Shown: in pieces, positions 32,516-43,259 of the stretch
How positions within the stretch are numbered: the stretch's first letter is position 1
Layout of the letters: each line of letters opens with the position of its first letter
DNA from: Nipponacmea schrenckii
Taxonomy: Eukaryota > Mollusca > Gastropoda > Lottiidae
Direction of reading: 5' to 3'
Assembly (NCBI GenBank): GCA_030562195.1
Contig: CM060199.1
Span: 23,270,338-23,334,337, forward strand
Length of the DNA: 64,000 nt
Position numbers and translations under genes: made by a program
Notes under the pieces: generated by a model
Seen by the model: the letters and a program-made list of their open reading frames with translations, nothing else
Databases searched by the model: none
What the model was told of the DNA's origin: nothing

Positions 32516-33950
32516 AACAATATATAAATCAATATGTATAAATAAAATTTTCAAAAATATTTTGAAATAAAATAACATCCTAATTAAACAGATATAAATC
32601 TTACAACAGGAGTTAAAAAGATTATGTAACAGGTCATAAAGTCAAATTGTGTTGATTGGTAAAGAAATGTTAAATTCTCATTTATTTCTCAAAAGGTTAG
32701 ACTATACAACCATACCATAACATTATATTAGATTAAATACCCTCAAGATTAAATAAATCTATTTTCTGCCTCTCTATGTTGAAGCTTTTGTTTCTTTATT
32801 ATGTACAATTTAACAATGTATGTATGTATAAAGTTGAGGTTGTATTAGGTACTATTAGGTATTAGGTTCTTTTTAATTTCCTGTTAATTATTTTCTTTAA
32901 TTTAAAAACATCGAAATTGAAATATTAAAGGTTAAAAGTTTCAAAAGGTTTGAAATCCATGGCATAATGGATCGTTGCCACGCTCTGAATTCTTCACAGT
33001 TCTAGTATACATTTGTAATTTATTAATTTTTAAATTTTGTCCTATCTACAAATGGGATGCCGATAATAATTTACTTTTTAATCTGCAAGTTAATAGAAGA
33101 CTGGAGCTTTTTATAAAGCATGAATTTCAACTTTCGAACATGATGTTAGTATATTTTGACCAGAAATTTTACAATGCGATTTCTGGAAGACTTAAAAGAG
33201 GGGTTGAATTAATAATAAATCCTGCATTTGGGAAATGGAGATTTATGTGCTGACATAAATAATACATTATAAACAGCTTTCTCGGATGAACATTTGTTTA
33301 TGTAGGATGAACTGGAAATATAATATTAATAGGGGAAGAGAGGGCACTATGGGCCACAATATTTATATCTTTTGTACAGTGTACTAGAATAGTAAGCTTT
33401 AGCTGTTCCCTGTCTTTTAAGATGGATGACATGTTTCTCTATGTGGTAAAGTGATAAAAGAACATTACCAGGGTATTTGAAAAAAATGTTTTTTAGACAA
33501 GGCCCATTTTACCCACATAAATGGAGGTTATATGAGCCAATCAAAAACTGCATCCTGACATGACCTACAGTGTTTGTTTTCATTCAATAATGAGATCAGA
33601 TAAACGTAAACCCACTTTATGTCTTCAAGTATGATTTCCCTTAAAGATAAAATATCAAAAGAACATATATAACTTTATTAAACAACTCTTAAAACAATCT
33701 GGCAAAACAAAATTCATTGGGAATGAACATATTAAAAGGAAATGATTATAAATATTGAGAAATTTAATTCATTTTGGCACTTTCATGTTACTAAATTCAA
33801 CATATAATTAATCCATTCATGTTTATGGGAAACAATAAACCAGTTAATGTTAAGGTCTCCCAACAGGATTCCATCTAAAAGTCCTCTATGATGGTGCTCT
33901 AGGTCATCACAAATCTTTTGCTGTGTTGGCTGTGCGGTGGTATTCCTTTA
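32516..33950. other. Mostly featureless; one open frame of unknown value
   Basis: A plus-strand frame at 32975-33253 contains NNLLFNLQVNRRLELFIKHE and YFDQKFYNAISGRLKRGVEL. It is longer than most chance frames here, but it has no motif or clear splice context and I do not call it a gene. Confidence 0.3.
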
Positions 33951-33989
33951 TGTCATATGTCATCGATTTCTTTATCCATATTGGATAAA

Positions 33990-34419
33990 AGATTTGTGAG
34001 GTTGTCACCGGAGCTGATGTTGATGGTATCAGTATCTACTTCAAACGTAGGTGAAGAATCTGGTTGGCTAGTATCGGCTTCTACTTCAAAATCTGATTTG
34101 CTACTATCGGTATCTGCTTCAAACGTAGGTGGACAGTCTGGTTCGTTAGATGAACTTTCTGCTGTTTTTCAGGTTCTGGCTTCAAATGGAGGAACCATGG
34201 TGGAGGTTTTTCAGGAATACATGTGGGATATGTTTCTACTCTGAATTGTTGGTCGCTGAATTTTTCTTGATTTTTTTCAAAATGTTTCCTGAGGCTAAGA
34301 TTTCTTTTGAGACTGGTTTTGTCTACATTGTGTATCTTTCTTCTGTGCCGGTCGAGATTGCTTCTTACGGTAAAATACCGTCTGCAATCTGGGCATTGGA
34401 ATAAAGTCTTGTCTTCCAT
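33990..34419 (-). CDS. C2H2 zinc-finger ORF with acidic tail, next to Penelope element
   Basis: The minus-strand ATG at 34419 opens MEDKTLFQCPDCRRYF, a classical finger (C-x2-C-x12-H-x4-H, last His in RRKIH) at residues 9-31. A basic, charged stretch follows. Near 34190 the reading shifts to a second frame that is clearly acidic and repetitive, with PTFEADTD and PTFEVDTD plus LTNLLSNMDKEIDDI, before its stop near 33960. One indel thus splits a finger-plus-acidic-tail protein. It lies about 140 bp beyond the GIY-YIG domain on the same strand. A similar finger follows the GIY-YIG domain at 55775-55866, so the association is not chance. Confidence 0.65.
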
Positions 34420-34559
34420 AGTTTTGTTTCTATTTCTTCTTAGGTAAGTTTAAGTTTGATCATTTAAACCTCCCTGTTTGGTTGTTGCTAAGTCTTGTAT
34501 GAAGGAGTCTTCGTGACGTAAACATAGGTTAAGAGAACGTGCATAGCACCGTAACCTGT

Positions 34560-35760
34560 GGAAAAGTGCGCTTGAATTGAGAAATGGTTGCCTATAGGCG
34601 TATCCGTGGATCATCTAATATCGCTGAGGTGGTTATGGAATCGCTTGCGGCAGGTGTTACTGGTTTGGCTGATGTATTGTTTTACACATGTCGAGCATGT
34701 AATTATATAAATTACAAAAGGTGTGAGACAGTTGAGATGTTCTAGGATTCTGTAGATTTTTCCATTAATTTTTTATGTTATCATGTACTTTCATTAGGTG
34801 GCGGCAAAGAGTGCAGTTGGACCTGCATTTTTTGCAGCCTTTGTTCGATGGTTCTTTGGTTTTGATGTCGGACCGTATTAGTAGGTCTCGTATATTGCAA
34901 TTTCTTTTGTAACATATTAATAGGTTGTTGTTTAAGATTCTTTGAGTGTCCACATTGTTGTTTAAGATGACCGAAGTTTCTTTGATGATTTTTTGGTGTC
35001 TAAATCCGGGAATATATTTGGTACAGAAGATCGTGGCTGATGATTTCTTGTCTAGTACTTTATAGGTTAATAATTCTTCTCTTGTGAAGGAAGGTGCTTC
35101 GGCAAAGCTAGTTAAGATGATTTGGAGGGGGTATCCTCTTCTTAAAAAATTGTTACGGCATGTAGATAATGATGATTCTTGTGCTTCTAGGGTGCTGAGA
35201 ATTCTGCATATCCGGAGTGCTTGACTGTATGGTAGATTTTCAATGAGGTGTTTGGGATGGCAGCTATAGTATTGTAAATAAAAAAAGCTATCCGTTGGTT
35301 TCTGGTATAATATACAGTAACGTCTAAGAAATTTGTTTCGTTGTTACTATATTCTAGCGAGACTTTGATGTTGTGTTTATGTTTCTTTACCAAATCCATG
35401 AAGTCATTTAGACTCTCGACTGGCCATATGAAGAATACATCATCTATGTATCTTCACCAAACTAGAGGTTAGATAGGAGCTAATATTAAAATCTCTTCTT
35501 CCAATTAATCCATAAAAATACAGGCAATGTTAGGTGCTGATTTCGTTCCCATGGCTATTCCAGAGTTTTGAAGATAAAAATTGTCGTTGAATCGGAAGCA
35601 ATTTTTGGTTAAGATGAAGCTAAGCATCCGTAATAAAATCCATGTATCTTTGTAAAGCATTTCTGCAGGATATGATAGGCTCATTAAAAGGTATGGATGT
35701 GTATTTTTCACTCTGTTCAGCCTGTTTTCCCTGAAATTGATTTGACGGTTGGTAGGGTTT
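34560..35760 (-). pseudogene. Penelope-like element, reverse transcriptase and GIY-YIG endonuclease
   Basis: Minus-strand pieces in order: NSGIAMGTKSAPNIACIF (35505-35600), RYIDDVFFIWPVESLNDF near 35400-35455 with the catalytic Asp pair, then YSNNETNFLDVTVYY. The linker holds GCKKCRSNCTLC near 34815-34850, the Cys-rich knuckle found between the domains in some Penelope elements. The GIY-YIG part reads QYISQTSNTCRKRFHNHL near 34680 (Ser where Gly is usual). Stops and frameshifts occur near 35150, 35450 and 34640. The reverse transcriptase would copy RNA at a nick made by the endonuclease; this copy is dead. Confidence 0.88.
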
Positions 35761-36064
35761 GCTACAAAATCAGATTCCTTTCAAGTACCTTTCAAGACAG
35801 TGATGCAGCTTATGATATTGCACCACTAGAAGATTTCAACTACACATTGTGCAGTGAGTAGTCTATAAAAAGGAAAGAAAGCGGCCACTCTAAACCTCTG
35901 TATAAGGTGATTCTGTGGCTGGATGAGAGCTTAGGAAGCCTCTAGCTGGGATCCCACCGGATACTCTGAAGGATTAGACAGGACGTTAAAACTATAGGAG
36001 TTAATATCCCTCTAACCAGAGAAAAGACTTCTGTGTAAAAGTAAAAACTTTTAATTGGTCAAAC

Positions 36065-36092
36065 GTTTCGGGTCAGGGGGACCCTTCATCAG
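36065..36092 (-). ncRNA. Hammerhead ribozyme core, Penelope terminal repeat
   Basis: Minus strand: CTGATGA (36092-36086), A, helix GGGTC (36084-36080), loop CCCCT, helix GACCC (36074-36070), GAAAC (36069-36065). This is the exact CUGAUGA - helix II - GAAAC core. It lies about 300 bp upstream, on the same strand, of the Penelope reverse transcriptase, where terminal repeats of these elements carry hammerheads. I cannot place helix III and the cleavage triplet with certainty; CGTTTGACC follows GAAA directly. Confidence 0.65.
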
Positions 36093-36109
36093 TGACAAAA
36101 AATTAAGCA

Positions 36110-36640
36110 TTTCGTCGCTGCGCTTCCAAATCCTCGTAAGTCAGATTTTGGTCAAAATCATTTTTTTGTTTTGAAATATTCTTCTAATATTACTAATATT
36201 ACATTGACTCAAAATATCATAATCCTAGTCCGAATTGGAAATATGTGTTTTTGGCACGTGAATTAATCTCGTATATCTATTGGTTCCAAATCATATCACA
36301 CAAAGTTGGATTACTGAACGTTGTCATTGATATTCCCAAAATGTAAAAAAGGTGAGTATTTATAAAATATTTGAATAGTAATCTAGTAAAGGACCACTAT
36401 CAGACATTTCTGAATCCAGAAAGCAGAATTATGACTTTATACTGCTCTATAAAAATTAATGCTAGGCCAACATGATATAAATTGAGTTATCTCCCTTGAA
36501 ACAGCAGACAGTTTGCCTAGACTCAGGTATTTTTGAGACATACGCTATTTTGAGATTTATTTTCAAAACAAACCTAATCCATACATATGACTTACGGTAA
36601 CTTGACATGTACATCAATACATAAACTTATTTTTTCTTTC
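36110..36640. other. 5' flank of the transposase relic
   Basis: AT-rich. GAGTTATCTCCCTTG at 36483-36497 resembles a phrase at 46436-46450. A TTTTTCTTTCAG acceptor-like site lies at 36632-36643. Terminal repeats of the element could not be found by eye. Confidence 0.4.
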
Positions 36641-36642
36641 AG

Positions 36643-38850
36643 ACCGCTTCTTTCAAGGGGCCAAATAATCTTTAACTTGGCAATATCAAAGATTAAACAA
36701 TCTCATTCAGATTCGATAGCTGATAAATCTGATGATGTTTCTGTCAAGAGCTTTCCTCTTCCTATTACTAAAGGTGCTAATAAAACTATACAACAGGATA
36801 TTTCAGGTGACATTCCTACGCATACCTCACACATTAATGATGAATTAATATTTCTGGATTATCCTGGCGACATAAGTGATTTGGGAGATATCAGTGTTAA
36901 TGAAGTATCAGAAATTGATATTTTATTACACCATTTAATGATTTTTTTTTGATTTTTTAACACCCAATGATGAGGAATGTATTGATATACAGGATATCCC
37001 TGTTAAATCGAAAAACAATGTCACACTATTTCAAATAGCTGAAACATTAAACGGTAATGCTTTGTCAGAAGCAAGACATGAATTTAATGTTGGTTCGGAA
37101 GATGATCTTGATATTCTAGATGACACAGTTGATAATAATGATCAGATAGAGATCCGGATTGGAAGCCAGCTGGTTCTAATAGTGGTGAAGAAGATAGTTC
37201 AAGTGATAATGGAAATGATAGCGAATTACATGTAACAGCAGCTATGGGCCTACCTGAAAAAGTGGGTGATGTAGGTAAAAGACAGGGTATTGAATGGGAA
37301 CGAAAGGTAAAAGGTTGAGAATGGAAGGCAAAGGGTACAAAGGTCTAGTGAAAATTGATGGTCATTATGAATTTAGCTCTGAGAGAAGTGTACTAAAACC
37401 ATTTACATGTAAAGATAGCTGTAGAAAGAGACATAAAATGTGTCATGATTTTACGGACGAGGATCATTTAAATATTAAATATGGATTCTGGGAACACATG
37501 ACATGGGAAGAGAAGAAGATGTATGTTATTGGCCTTGTAGATATAATAGATGTTAAAGAAAGAAAAACAAATGGTTACAGTAGAAGAAATAAATCTCTGA
37601 AGTATCATTTAAAACTGAAGAATTGCCGACTTGTTGTATGTAAAACAATGTTTCTCAATACACTTGTTCTCGGGAACAGCAAGTATATGATTAGTTAAAT
37701 GACCGTGATGACAAAGGTATACCTATTAAACATCAAGCAGTAAGAACACCTGAAAAAAATGTGAAAAGAGAGGGTGCAGAAATTTTTTCTCAATACAATT
37801 CCCAAACTACCCTCCCATTATTGTAGATCATCTTTAACCAAGCATTATTTAGAGCCTGTGTTCTCAAGTTGTACAAAGTCTACACAGAAAACTGTGCCAC
37901 AAATAATTATAGAATATGTGGACGTAAGCTGTTTTTCCAAATATTTGATGAGTTTAATTTATCGCTGTATTCACCAAAGAAAGACCAATGTGACACTTGC
38001 TTGGGCTTCGAAACAAAAAATATCTCTGAGGAAGTGTATCAAAGGCATGTAAGAAAAAAGGATGAAGCCAGAGTTGAGAAAGATCGTGACAAAGCTCGAG
38101 CTTTAGAAGATAAAATCAGTAATTGTGTTAACTGTTGATTTACAATCCTTATTGATGTGCCCTAAACTTGAGGCAAGTGCCATTTATTATAAAACCAAGC
38201 TCAGATGCCACAATTACACAATTTATAATGTTTGTAATGAAGATGTTCAATGTTATTTTTGGCAGGAAAGTGAGGGGGACTTATGTGCCAGTTCAATTGC
38301 ATCTTGTTTAGTTGATTATTTAGAGAAAGTAATTGATGAAAATATCAAAGAAGTAATTATTTTTAGCGATGGTTGTTCAAACCAAAACCGTAATGTGACC
38401 TTAGCTCAAGCTCTACTTCATTTAGCCATCAGAAAGAAAATTACTATAATTCAGAAAATTCTTGAACGTGGCCAGACTCAGATGGAAGTGGATTCAGTGC
38501 ACAGTGTTATAGAGAGAGCTGTAAAGAAGAAACCTATCTATTCTCCTCAGAATTATGTGGATATAATAAGAGAAGCTCAAAAAATTTTTCCATACTCAGT
38601 TAAATTTGTCTCTCACGATTTCTTCAATACAACCAGGTATGAAGGTGGGAGATCCAGTTTTTACTGATCTTAGAGCTATCCGTTATCGATCCAATGGCAC
38701 AATAGAATACAAACTAGTGTTCTCCAATGAATATGAATGTTTACCTAGGAGATCAAAATCTGCTGAATCTGCCAAGAATGATTTTCCCACTCTACATCCA
38801 AAACCATTGCCCATTCGTAAAACTAAGTTTAATCACCTACAAGAATTGAA
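36643..38850 (+). pseudogene. DDE-type transposase relic (SDGC..QNRN family), 5' part
   Basis: Fragments in several frames: an acidic leader (36643-37160), DPDWKPAGSNSGEEDSSSDN near 37155, the Cys-rich block CKDSCRKRHKMCH (about 37410-37447), KDQCDTCLGFETK near 37980, then the longest piece (38125-38667). That piece holds VDLQSLLMCPKLEASAIYYK (first Asp), IIFSDGCSNQNRN (second Asp) and ERGQTQMEVDSVHSVIERA (third acidic site). The C-terminal piece runs to HLQELK at 38850. This layout is shared by uncharacterised transposase-like proteins of insects and aquatic animals; I cannot name the superfamily. At least five frameshifts. The gene is interrupted by the Helentron and resumes at 48507. Confidence 0.85.
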
Positions 38851-38883
38851 GATAGCTTGCCAGGCAAGGTAACATACGCCCAC
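38851..38883 (-). other. Helentron 3' terminus: hairpin and subterminal inverted repeat
   Basis: On the minus strand: GTGGGCGTATGTTAC, then the 6-bp hairpin CTTGCC-T-GGCAAG, then CTATC at the very end. The same end is found at 12717, 25477 and 56859. A hairpin a few bases from the 3' end is the transposition terminator of Helitron-type elements. Confidence 0.85.
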
Positions 38884-39882
38884 ACATAGCATTGTTAAAT
38901 CATTTTTCCTATGATTTTTAGCATATATATATACAAACAAAATGTAGGAATGTGTAATAATTTTATTAACAATAATATTGGTAAACATGCCTTGTCCCTT
39001 CCATGTCATTTATTGACCAAAACCTGAAAGATTTATTTTATATAAATGTACTGTACAAAAGTACAATACCCATTTGAAGTTTCAAGTTAAAAATTCATGA
39101 CATTATTTTTTGAAGTTGATTATATTCCTATCATAGAGAATACAGGTTTTTCATTTTCTCTTGTCAAATTTTCAATCTTAGTATCAGAAGTAATGATAAA
39201 AATAAATCTATTACTTATTTATTTTATGTATTAATCTAATTTCTTAAATTAAGTTTCAAATTATTAAGAAAGATATGCCGCTTTTGGTGTTTTGTGCATA
39301 TGGCATGTTTGATACATTTACATTTTCATGTTTTTTAATTAATTTTCAAATGAAGTATATTTTGTTAATTGTAAAAGTGAGTATTTAACTCTTTCAGCTA
39401 AAAACTATTTTAGCATTTTATACTTCTCATATATATTATAGCATCTGCTATTTTCAAATTTAATTATAAATGGAGAACAAGAACATTAACTCTGATCAGT
39501 GCTGTGTATAGTTGAAATAATATAAACATTTTTATGATTATAAACCAATGATTTGACAACCAATTTTTCCTAATAGGCACTAAACTCATATAACATAAAT
39601 GCTTATCAAAGATTTAAAAGTATCTTTTCTTCTGTACTTTGATTTTGAATTTGTATCAAAGAATGAAATTGAACCATGAATATTTTGAACATTTTCATCA
39701 TTTAGGAATAAATGTCTATAATTCTTATATGAATTATAGAAAGGTTAAACTTAGATTGATTTGATGTCAGGTCTTAAAGACACAGACATCATTAGATTTC
39801 AGGGTCAATTCAAAAGAATTGACATTAGAGTATTAATGGTCAAGTCATGAAGACTGACATTACAAAACATTTAATTTACTGG
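38884..39882. other. Helentron 3' non-coding region
   Basis: AT-rich. No frame or tandem repeat is recognised. AGCATTGTT just inside the terminus matches the HINE copies for a few bases (GGCAGCATTG), after which similarity ends. Confidence 0.5.
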
Positions 39883-40560
39883 TTAATTTGCATTATAATG
39901 CATTAATGTATCTTTAATTGTATTTCTGTAGTTAATAATATATCGATCACTTACTTTCAGAGATTTATTTTTTAATTCTAAATCAGAATTCATACAAACA
40001 CATACACCACAATCATAAGAATTGGGCTGTATAGATGTATTTTTTTTCAAATATAGTTTTCCAAGAAGACACTGTGTCATCTTCTAAACCTTCTAGAAAA
40101 CTTTTTACCTTCAACATTACATTTTGCCCACGTACAAAACTGTAAATGGAATCAAAATATTTAATAGTTTTACTATTTAAATAAACAATTAGTAAACTCC
40201 AATGATTATCATTATGAACATTAATAGATTTTGTGGCTTGTACATTTCTAAGGCATTTTCTAAATTAGTTTTTATTGTAATAAAGAAAAATGTATCCAAA
40301 GATAATATATTATTTCCAAGCCTAGTTTCTTTTTCTTCCAAAATTTTCAAATAAAAGTTAATTATTTGATCATTTACCCATTCACGTCTATTTAACGTGT
40401 TAATGTCAGATTGCTTTATAATATATCCAAATCCTCTACAAATGATCGTATCGGGTGGCAATGAGGATTCAGGTGGATTAGTTTTTTTATTTGTTTTTTT
40501 AGATGTTGATTTTTCTTTGTCAGTTTCTTTCTTAAAACTTGTAAAAGTTTTCTGTGTGTG
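39883..40560 (-). pseudogene. Ulp1-type (C48) cysteine protease domain of the Helentron
   Basis: The endonuclease frame continues into LNRREWVNDQIINFYLKILE (about 40390-40330), the substrate-binding start of Ulp1/SENP proteases. After a frameshift near 40250 a second frame carries VHNDNHWSLLIVYLNSKTIK (catalytic His) and YFDSIYSFVR (catalytic Asp). A third frame (39883-40080) carries QPNSYDCGVCVCMNSDLE, with the oxyanion Gln and nucleophile Cys. All four key residues (H, D, Q, C) are present, and the order and spacing fit the family. It would cleave polyproteins or ubiquitin-like conjugates. Two frameshifts inactivate it. Confidence 0.85.
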
Positions 40561-40599
40561 TTGTTTAATGGGAGGAATTGGTATATACCTCTTTTCAGT

Positions 40600-41357
40600 T
40601 ATGTTAGTATTATCCTCTTTTGGCTTGATTATTTTTTCAGAGCTAACAGTGATATTAATCACGTTATGATCTGAATAATAATTTTCAAATGTACTACACT
40701 GAGTATACATATCTGGTATATTACTAAATATTAAGTCAATTATAGTTCCTGCTTCAGTTGTAGGAACATTAATTTTTTGCTCAAATGTTTTCAAGCATTT
40801 TTCAATTTGTTTACATTCTTCAGACTTTGATTGGATATTCAAATCTCCAAGTATTACATTAAATGTGTTTAGATCCATTTTGGAACTTACTGTATTTAAA
40901 GCAGATAAAAGACATTTAACAGATACTTTAGAAGGTTTATAAAGCCTAAAATTTGCAAATTCTTTATTTTATTTTCGTTTTCAACATCCATACTAATCAA
41001 AGACAATTCCACATTATTTGAATTAATAGTTTGAACTTTAACATTTCTTGATTCAAAAATGTCAGTTCTTATATAAATTGCCATTCCATGCAATGCTTTA
41101 TTATTTTCCGTGGTGGAATCATTTCTAAATAATTTAAAACCCGGAATATCATATATTCCATTTTGTTTTAGTTTTAATCTACTTTCAGAGATTATTATTA
41201 CAGATGAATTTATAAATACTGGGTGTAATTTCACATGTTCAAAATATTTCTGCAATGATCTTGCATTTTGATATGAAATTACGATTTTACTTTGAGAACA
41301 AACTGGAAAATCATCAGTTTGAAATTTTAGATTTCTTTCATTTCTTAATGAATTCAT
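40600..41357 (-). pseudogene. AP-like endonuclease domain of the Helentron
   Basis: The N-terminal piece (40896-41357) has VISYQNARSLQKYFEH near residue 26 and IIISESRLKLKQNGIYDIPG near 55. The C-terminal piece (from 40878) has FNVILGDLNIQSKS, then TTEAGTIIDLIFSN and YYSDHNVINI. These match the Asn, Glu, G-D-x-N, I-D and S-D-H motifs of AP-type endonucleases also used by LINEs. Such a domain is known in Helentrons downstream of the helicase. The two pieces are separated by a frameshift near 40890. A Lys/Ser/Thr-rich linker (about 40560-40450) leads on to the protease. Confidence 0.88.
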
Positions 41358-42000
41358 TTCTTCTTTAACTCCATTGAAACTTTTATTTTATCTTCTGCTA
41401 AATTGATTATATGTAACCCTTCTAGGGTTTTAACTCGACTTAAACCATCATAGTGGATATGAGCCATTTTACGACCATCAAAATCTACAAGGACTTCATC
41501 TAATGTGTCACCTTGTGAACGGTGAATAGCTTTAGCTGCTGAAGGTCTCAATGGTATTTGATTTCTCATTAACTCTGCACTTTTATATTTTCCAATTCTG
41601 ATTTGTCTAGAAATTGGCTTAATTGGTGTCCAAGAGGGCATTACGTTTGAATGGTAATTAGCTTTTAGATCTTTTCTTGTAGATTTACCAATATTTTCAT
41701 TACTAAATTCTACCCAAACAATAGTTCTAGATTTATCAGTTTCAATTAATTTTATGGTACAATCAGCACCATTTGTTAGACCATCTTCAGTTCTTACATT
41801 AATACACAGTTCACATTTCATACCAACAACTAAAGATAATTGTGTATGTAACTGCATTGTTTTTCTTGGATCATCTGGTATATTTTCTAACAAAGCCTTT
41901 TCAACAGCTTTGACTTCAGAGCCAATAACACTGTCTTTGGCTCTTATTACATATTTTTCATCAGTCATTTTTTCAAATATACTGGCATTAAATTAAATTG
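41354..42000 (-). CDS. Helentron helicase, C-terminal half
   Basis: A 204-codon frame containing SLVVGMKCELCINVRTEDGL near residue 46 and AKAIHRSQGDTLDEVLVDFD near residues 143-162, the late PIF1 helicase motifs. The TGA/TAA break near 41990 separates it from the first half, where a small indel shifts the frame. It runs into the endonuclease frame at 41357 with a 4-base overlap. Confidence 0.88.
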
Positions 42001-43259
42001 CTGATAAAAAGATGTTGCACATTATAAGGATAGTTCTTACTGTTAGTAGAAATTATTCTACTTTTTAAAATGTCCATATCTTTTTCAGTTTCATTTTCAT
42101 AATTGTATTCTCTTAATCTATTCAAAAGTTCAGCAAACAATTTACTGTCCTTTTGCCTCATTATTTCTGTTAATTCAAACATTTCAAAATTATCTTTCCA
42201 TAAATTAGTTGCCAGGGGACCATAATTTTTATTCAAATCTTCAAATATATAACCATCAAAAACCGGCTCTAATTGAAAGAGGTCCCCAATTACAATTACA
42301 TGAATGCCTCCAAATAACAAAGAGGATCCTTTTAAATCTTGCAATCGTTTATTAACAAAACTAAACATTGCATTACCAACCATAGATATTTCCATGCCTC
42401 CAAATAACAAAGAGGATCCTTTTAAATCTTGCAATCGTTTATTAACAAAACTAAACATTGCATTACCAACCATAGATATTTCAATGCCTCCAAATAACAA
42501 AGAGGATCCTTTTAAATCTTGCAATCATTTATTAACAAAACTAAACATTGCATTAGCAACCATAGATATTTCAATGCCTCCAAATAACAAAGAGGATCCT
42601 TTTAAATCTTGCAATCGTTTATTAACAAAACTAAACATTGCATTACCAACCATAGATATTTCATCTATAAATAATACTTTTAAGCCACCAAGGGTTGCCC
42701 TTAGGGTGTTTAATCGACTACAATCTAAAGGTTTATATTCCAAAGATTGATTAACTGGTACTTTTAAAGCATTATGAATTGTATTTCCTTTTATATTAAA
42801 AGCTGCTTTTCCAGTAGGGGCTATCAGCAACTGCTTTATAGTTTGGTAATCATCACCAGCTTTTGAGGAATAAAACCTCAACAAACTTTGATAAATTGCC
42901 ATTGTTACGAAACTTTTACCAACTCCAGCCCCACCACTCAGAAATCTGAATAGTTGGGTATCTGTAGTTTTTATTATATTGATAGTATCATAAACAAACC
43001 TTGCTTGCTTTTGATTTAAAGAACTCATCAACTGAAGATATTCAGTTTCAGGCATTTCATATAATGTTAATTCATTGTCTTTATCAGCTTTAGGTACCCC
43101 AAGGTCAGGTCCTATATCATATTCAAATTTTAATGGTTCTTTTTTCTTTTTTAGATTTTCTATTTCAATATTCTCTTCAGATTCATCATCTTTATTTACC
43201 TGTTGTGTACCTGGAGCTTGTTCGTCCCAGATACTTTCAGATTCAATTTCTGAATTCAT
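41988..43259 (-). pseudogene. Helentron PIF1-type helicase, N-terminal half, with internal repeats
   Basis: From 43259: an acidic leader, then LNQKQARFVYDTINIIKTTD, the Walker A motif SGGAGVGKSFV near 42935, IAPTGKAAFNIKGNTIHNAL (motif Ia) and VLFIDEISMVGNAMFSFVNK (Walker B). Here the gene goes wrong: a 90-bp stretch is present four times in a row, and one copy carries CGA to TGA, ending the frame at 42525. After the array the normal text continues with VIVIGDLFQLEPVFDGYIFE and LTEIMRQKDSKLFAELLNRL. The enzyme would unwind DNA for rolling-circle transposition. Confidence 0.9.
42304..42663 (-). repeat. Four tandem 90-bp copies inside the helicase gene
   Basis: Units start at 42304, 42394, 42484 and 42574 on the plus strand (ATGCCTCCAAATAACAAAG). 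Each encodes 30 minus-strand residues, EISMVGNAMFSFVNKRLQDL then KGSSLLFGGI, so the expansion is in frame. Copies are nearly identical; the one at 42484 has the stop, and the adjacent text has one further change (GTA to GCT-type, VGN to VAN). Confidence 0.95.

Noticed and set aside
38851..38883. Isolated hairpin end read as a separate, solo short repeat
   Set aside because: The transposase frame continues at 48507, which shows this is one end of the 9.66-kb Helentron.
42304..42750. Plus-strand 148-codon ORF with a 30-residue repeat
   Set aside because: It is the reverse strand of the helicase gene's 90-bp expansion; the minus strand encodes recognised helicase motifs.
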